18,837 bases of DNA, taken from Acidimicrobiia bacterium (lineage in GTDB: Bacteria; Actinomycetota; Acidimicrobiia; Acidimicrobiales; Bin134). The DNA lies in the NCBI GenBank assembly GCA_009843565.1, contig VYDF01000199.1, positions 1 through 18,837 of the forward strand, written 5' to 3'. The position numbers and the translations under genes are program-made. The notes below the pieces were generated by a model. It saw nothing but the letters and a program-made list of their open reading frames with translations. It was not told the DNA's origin and did not search any database. Each line of letters opens with the position of its first letter. Positions within the stretch are counted from its first letter, which is position 1. Shown piece by piece: positions 15,661 to 18,837 of the stretch.

Positions 15661-15882
15661 TCAGTGCTTGGCCTTCTTGTGGCTATCAGCGATCACCTTG
15701 CCGACCATCTTGTCACGTATGCGTCCCGTGCCGACGGGCCCTCTTGCGTTTGGGGCGTGAACGGCCCGTGCGGCGTCTCGTATCTCATTGGAACCGGCCT
15801 TGTACCTGACACCTGTGTTCGAGGGCATGTGGCGCAGCAGTCGCAGGAAGTTCATGAATCCCCTGAACGGATTGCGGGCCAT
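15661..15882 (-). CDS. Small basic hypothetical protein
   Basis: I do not recognise this 73-aa protein. It is strongly basic (start MARNPFRGFMNFLRLLRHM, end ADSHKKAKH), has no signal peptide or membrane helix, and carries one amphipathic N-terminal segment. Reasons to believe it is real: an ATG start, a GAGAGGA ribosome site with 7-nt spacing (positions 15896-15890), and a fit in the gap between two oppositely oriented genes. The competing plus-strand frame (15664-16026) overlaps it and lacks these signals. It converges on the DHA2 exporter with only 12 nt between the stops, and no strong terminator hairpin is visible there. A nucleic-acid-binding or ribosome-associated role is conceivable from the charge, but that is speculation. 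Confidence 0.6.
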   Translation of the reverse strand: MARNPFRGFMNFLRLLRHMPSNTGVRYKAGSNEIRDAARAVHAPNARGPVGTGRIRDKMVGKVIADSHKKAKH

Positions 15883-15889
15883 CTTGGTG

Positions 15890-15928
15890 TCCTCTCTGGA
15901 TCGAAGCCGGGGCGCACCCCCAATTCTA
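15890..15928 (-). promoter_or_regulatory. Possible promoter and RBS of the small basic gene
   Basis: On the minus strand a -10-like TAGAAT (15928-15923) is followed by about 26 nt and the ribosome site GAGAGGA (15896-15890). An inverted repeat TGGCC-N6-GGCCA (15930-15945) lies just upstream of the -10. No good -35 is visible. Apart from this I see nothing in the 140 bp between this gene and the P450 stop. Confidence 0.4.
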
Positions 15929-16022
15929 CTGGCCGAATAGGGCCAACCGGACAGCCATCAAGCGTTCGCACCGCCGCCTACGGGTCCCTGCTCACAGACA
16001 AGTTCCCCCCGCTCGGATTGAG

Positions 16023-17270
16023 CTAGTTGGGAGAAAACGCCAACGGGATGCGCTTGACGCCTACCCCTACGTTGGTGGTGGGGCCGGCGGCCAGCCATTC
16101 CACTTCGCCGGTCAGGCGAAAATCGCTGAAGCGGGTCAAAAGCTGCTCGATCATCACTGACACTTCCCGCTTGGCCAGGTTCGCCCCCAGGCAATAGTGC
16201 GGTCCGCCCCCGCCGAAAGACACATGCGGGTTGGGATCGCGCCGCAAGTCGAATCGGAACGGGTCGTCGAACGCTGCCTCATCCCGGTTGGCCGACGGGT
16301 ACCACAGCGTGACCCGGTCGCCTTCCTTGATGGTTTGGCCCGCTACCTCGACGTCCCGAGTGGCAGTGCGGCCGAATAGCAGCACCGGACTGGACCACCG
16401 GATGATCTCTTCCACCGCGGTGCCCATGACCTCTGCGGTCCGCTCGGCTAGCAGCTCCATCTGTTCGGGGTGATTCATCAAGCCCAACAGACCCATGGAC
16501 AGGGCGTTGCGGGTGGTCTCCGACCCGGCTAGCCCCAAGATCACGAAGAACATGTCCAGCTCCATCTCACTGAGGCTGGTCGAGTCCCCACCGGGGCCGT
16601 CGATTTCCGCATGGGCCAGAATCGTCCACACGTCGTCGGCTGGCTCGGATCGCTTGGCCTTCCCCAGATCCCGTGCGTAGCACCACAGGTCGAATTGGGC
16701 TTTGTCGTTGTCCTCGGGGCCCAAACCCGATGTCGGATCCCAGGCCTTGATCATCACGTCGGTCCGCTCGAACACCCATGGTCGGTCGTCCTCGGGTATG
16801 CCCATGATGTCGGCGATGATGTGCATAGGGAGCTGGTAGGCCACCTCGCTGACGAACTCGCATTCACCCTGTTCAGCGACCTCATCCAAGATCTGCTCGG
16901 TCCGATTGCGGATGTGCTCGTCCAACTGGGCGATCATCCGAGGCGTGAACCCGGCGCTGATCAACCGCCGCATCCGGGAGTGCTGGGGCGGGTCCATCGA
17001 CACGATCATGTGGTTGCGGTGCTCCAGCAGCGTCTTGTAGACGCCCGAGCCGTCGATGGCCGAGAAGGTCTCCCAATCCCGATTGGCCGACTGCACGCTG
17101 GCGTGATCGCACAGCACCCAGAACTCCACCGGCTCCTCGGTGCGGGCGAATTCCGCGGGCGGATGCTTGAACACCGGTGAAGTGGCCCGCAGCTCGGTGA
17201 ACAGATCATGGGGGAATCCCTGTTGATACAGATCTGTGCGGCACAGATCGATATCCGACACGGCAACCAT
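16023..17270 (-). CDS. Cytochrome P450
   Basis: A 415-aa soluble bacterial P450 that inserts one oxygen atom from O2 into a lipophilic substrate, using electrons from a ferredoxin. The I-helix oxygen-activation motif is AGSETT (248-253), the K-helix ExxR is E288-R291, and the heme loop is FGGGGPHYCLGANLAKRE with the thiolate ligand Cys360. The GGGGPHYCLG heme loop and the overall pattern recall the CYP125/CYP142/CYP124 group that acts on steroid side chains and branched lipids, but family assignment needs alignment. The start is ATG at 17270. A TATGGT box ends 6 nt before it and the only purine run touches the start codon, so a leaderless mRNA is likely. No ferredoxin or reductase gene is adjacent. 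Codons 6-15 coincide with a strong palindrome. Confidence 0.95.
   Translation of the reverse strand: MVAVSDIDLCRTDLYQQGFPHDLFTELRATSPVFKHPPAEFARTEEPVEFWVLCDHASVQSANRDWETFSAIDGSGVYKTLLEHRNHMIVSMDPPQHSRMRRLISAGFTPRMIAQLDEHIRNRTEQILDEVAEQGECEFVSEVAYQLPMHIIADIMGIPEDDRPWVFERTDVMIKAWDPTSGLGPEDNDKAQFDLWCYARDLGKAKRSEPADDVWTILAHAEIDGPGGDSTSLSEMELDMFFVILGLAGSETTRNALSMGLLGLMNHPEQMELLAERTAEVMGTAVEEIIRWSSPVLLFGRTATRDVEVAGQTIKEGDRVTLWYPSANRDEAAFDDPFRFDLRRDPNPHVSFGGGGPHYCLGANLAKREVSVMIEQLLTRFSDFRLTGEVEWLAAGPTTNVGVGVKRIPLAFSPN
17225..17255. repeat. Palindrome in the 5' end of the P450 gene (operator or hairpin candidate)
   Basis: A perfect inverted repeat GATCTGTGC / GCACAGATC (17231-17239 and 17241-17249) surrounds a single central base at 17240. 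After two mismatched pairs the symmetry resumes with GATA (17225-17228) and TATC (17252-17255), so 13 of 15 base pairs match per arm. It covers P450 codons 6-15 and would lie about +16 to +46 from the predicted start. Confidence 0.85.
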
Positions 17271-17276
17271 CGCCTC

Positions 17277-17282
17277 ACCATA
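17277..17282 (-). promoter_or_regulatory. Predicted leaderless -10 box of the P450 gene
   Basis: TATGGT on the minus strand, followed by exactly 6 nt and the ATG at 17270. The -35 region would overlap the divergent amidohydrolase -10 region. Confidence 0.5.
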
Positions 17283-17305
17283 GTGATCCCCAACATCCCC
17301 GGCGA

Positions 17306-17311
17306 TACGGT
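17306..17311 (+). promoter_or_regulatory. Predicted leaderless -10 box of the amidohydrolase gene
   Basis: TACGGT followed by exactly 6 nt and the GTG at 17318, with no Shine-Dalgarno sequence. It is separated by 23 bp from the divergent P450 -10 box, and a short direct repeat ATCCCC (17286-17291 and 17295-17300) lies between the two. Confidence 0.5.
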
Positions 17312-17317
17312 GTCGGC

Positions 17318-18424
17318 GTGACGGAGTACCAGCTGGTGTCGGCCGACTCCCATGTGAATGAGCCGCCCGATCTGTGGGTTGATCGGGTGCCTGCTCGCTT
17401 CCGAGATCGTGCGCCTCGCATGGAGAGCTTCGAGCAGGGCGATGCCTGGGTACTGGAAGGGGCCCATGATCCCATCAATTTCGGTGGCAACTGCTCGGCA
17501 GGACTTCCCGCTGAGCAGCGCTCGGGATGGGTCCGTTGGGAGGACGTCCGTCCCGGAGGATATGACCCAGCTGCCCGAATCGGGGAGCAAGACCAGGACG
17601 GCGTAAACCTGGAAATTCTCTATCCCACTCCTCGGATCGGCAACCAGCTTGTGTGGCACCGCGACGACGCTGAATTCCATACTGCCTGCATACGGGCCTA
17701 CAACGATTGGCTGGCTGAATTCTGCGCCTACAACCCCGACCGACTGTGGGGGGTGGCCATTCTTCCCAATGTGGGGACGGGAACCGCAGTGTCCGAAATG
17801 CAGCGAGTGGCCGCCTTGTCAGGCATCAGGGGGGTGATGCTCGGTCGGTGGCCCAATGGCGACGAGGTGCTCACGGCCGATGACGACGCCGTGTTCGCGG
17901 CGGCCACCGAAGCCGGATTGCCTCTTTCTATACATGTGGGCTTTGCCACCCACGCCCAAGGCGATGTGGCCAAGATGAAGCTCACCGGATCGATGCGCTT
18001 CTTCGACATGCCGGTTCGCATTACTCAGCTCATCGAAGGCGGTGTGTTCGATCGGCATCCCGACCTCCAGTTCCTGGCCGTAGAGACCGACTGCTCCTGG
18101 TTCCCCTATCTGCGAGAGCAGATGGACGATCGCTTTCGTCGGGCCAACCCCGCCACCAGAGCCCCCATCCAGCGGCTGCCCGGCGATTACTTCGATACCA
18201 ACATTGCCTCAACGTTCATCACCGACCACTACGGCATCATCAACCGCCACCACATCGGCGTCACCCAGATGATGTGGTCCAGCGACTTCCCTCACGGCGG
18301 TTCCGATTGGCCCGACTCTCTCACCACCATCGACAAGCACTTCGATGGGGTTCCCGACGACGAACGCCACGCCATCTTGGCCGGCAATGCCTTGCGCATC
18401 TACGGACAGGAAGTGAGCCCATGA
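17318..18424 (+). CDS. Amidohydrolase-2 family enzyme (metal-dependent hydrolase/decarboxylase)
   Basis: A 368-aa TIM-barrel protein of the Amidohydrolase_2 family, which includes decarboxylases such as ACMS decarboxylase and various hydrolases. Probable metal ligands are D10 and H12 in SADSHVNEP, H206 in LSIHVGF and D323 in MMWSSDFPH; H326 follows. Length and motif order fit the large actinobacterial branch of predicted TIM-barrel hydrolases. The start is GTG at 17318, with TACGGT 6 nt upstream and no Shine-Dalgarno sequence. The stop overlaps the CoA-transferase start by 4 nt (ATGA), so the two are co-expressed. The divergent P450 suggests a shared catabolic role on a lipophilic or aromatic compound; the substrate is unknown. 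Confidence 0.92.
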   Translation: MTEYQLVSADSHVNEPPDLWVDRVPARFRDRAPRMESFEQGDAWVLEGAHDPINFGGNCSAGLPAEQRSGWVRWEDVRPGGYDPAARIGEQDQDGVNLEILYPTPRIGNQLVWHRDDAEFHTACIRAYNDWLAEFCAYNPDRLWGVAILPNVGTGTAVSEMQRVAALSGIRGVMLGRWPNGDEVLTADDDAVFAAATEAGLPLSIHVGFATHAQGDVAKMKLTGSMRFFDMPVRITQLIEGGVFDRHPDLQFLAVETDCSWFPYLREQMDDRFRRANPATRAPIQRLPGDYFDTNIASTFITDHYGIINRHHIGVTQMMWSSDFPHGGSDWPDSLTTIDKHFDGVPDDERHAILAGNALRIYGQEVSP

Positions 18425-18837
18425 GAGTCGGCGACATCACCGCTCCCGAACACGCGGCCAACGGCAAGCCGCTCGACGGCATCCGCATCCTGGCCATCGA
18501 GCAGATGCAGTCGCTCCCCTACGCCACCCAACTCATGGCTCGCATGGGTGCGGAGGTGGTCAAGATCGAGCACCCGGTGCGAGGCGACCTGGGCCGGGGC
18601 TCGACCCCGACCATCGCCGATCCCGAGGGTCGGCCGGTGGGCGGCACGTATCTGCGGAACAACCTCAACAAGCGCTCGGTGGGTATGGATTTGAAGAATC
18701 CCAAGGCCATCGACCTCATCCGCCAGATGATTCCGAAGTTCGATGTGCTGGCCGAAAACCTCAAGCCCGGAACCCTGGAAAGGAGCGGCTTAGGCTACAA
18801 CGACCTGTCTCAGGTGCATCCCGGCCTCATCTACCTG
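18421..18837 (+). CDS. Class III CoA-transferase (CaiB/BaiF family), 3' end cut by window edge
   Basis: An open frame with no stop runs 139 codons from ATG 18421 to the window end. It matches the N-terminal third of family III CoA-transferases, which move CoA between carboxylic acids. Visible landmarks are LDGIRILAIEQMQSLPYATQ, GAEVVKIEHPVRGDLGRG, NNLNKRSVGMDLKNPKA and the very typical FDVLAENLKPGTLERSGLGY followed by HPGLIYL. The catalytic aspartate would be downstream, outside the window. Its start overlaps the amidohydrolase stop (ATGA). CoA activation fits a degradative pathway for a carboxylic acid together with the amidohydrolase and the P450. Confidence 0.93.
   Translation, partial: MRVGDITAPEHAANGKPLDGIRILAIEQMQSLPYATQLMARMGAEVVKIEHPVRGDLGRGSTPTIADPEGRPVGGTYLRNNLNKRSVGMDLKNPKAIDLIRQMIPKFDVLAENLKPGTLERSGLGYNDLSQVHPGLIYL

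Noticed and set aside
15909..15921. Hairpin GGGG-CGCA-CCCC as a terminator for the P450 gene
   Set aside because: The stem is only four pairs, there is no T-run, and it lies about 100 nt past the P450 stop; it is too weak to call.
15664..16026. A 120-codon plus-strand frame opposite the small basic gene
   Set aside because: It has no clear ribosome site and overlaps the better supported minus-strand gene.
18519..18764. A minus-strand frame at the right edge
   Set aside because: It lies opposite the CoA-transferase, which is recognised from several family motifs in the plus frame.
1..18837. CRISPR arrays, insertion sequences, phage or toxin-antitoxin genes
   Set aside because: No regularly spaced repeats, transposase-like proteins or terminal inverted repeats were seen, and codon and base use look uniform.

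Overview
The window looks like a high-GC actinobacterium, most likely of the Acidimicrobiia or a related deep lineage. The evidence is a DNA topoisomerase I with four glycine-rich C-terminal repeats and a Lys/Arg tail instead of zinc fingers, an actinobacterial Tad pilus locus with a DUF4244-type pilin, a BldG-like anti-anti-sigma factor, many GTG/TTG starts, and several genes that appear to be leaderless. The taxonomic call is inference. I see no insertion sequence, phage gene or CRISPR array. Coding density is high and no stretch over 300 bases lacks a gene.

Positions 1-5903 (minus strand): topA, an MFS transporter, tmk and holB run in one direction with tight junctions (38-nt gap, 4-nt overlap, 8-nt overlap), followed by the 5' part of a tRNA-Thr(CGU) cut by the window edge. 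This is a replication/DNA topology operon. Positions 5977-7314 hold nhaA, a Na+/H+ antiporter. Positions 7390-8180 hold an RsbW-like anti-sigma kinase and a BldG-like anti-anti-sigma factor, a partner-switching pair. Positions 8269-12095 hold a compact Tad locus: tadZ-like ATPase, tadA, tadB, tadC, a Flp/DUF4244 pilin and a TadE-like pseudopilin. Everything from 12095 down to 1 is on the minus strand.

Positions 12151-15648 (plus strand) carry two BPD_transp_2 permeases of a nucleoside-type ABC importer, without ATPase or binding protein, and then a 14-TM DHA2-type MFS exporter. A small basic hypothetical gene (15661-15882, minus) converges on it.

Positions 16023-18837 form a catabolic-looking module. 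A cytochrome P450 (minus) is divergent from an amidohydrolase-2 family enzyme, which overlaps a class III CoA-transferase running off the right edge (plus).

The most notable points are these. (i) A tad / bldG pair / topA / tmk / holB layout resembles what I recall from Streptomyces, with tmk separate from its MFS neighbour. (ii) At least four genes have a TANNNT box exactly 6 nt before the start codon and no Shine-Dalgarno sequence. (iii) A 19-bp perfect palindrome lies inside the 5' end of the P450 gene. (iv) A 19-bp direct repeat with a 41-bp period lies upstream of the bldG-like promoter. I do not see a clearly new multi-gene system; the strongest unexplained signals are regulatory.
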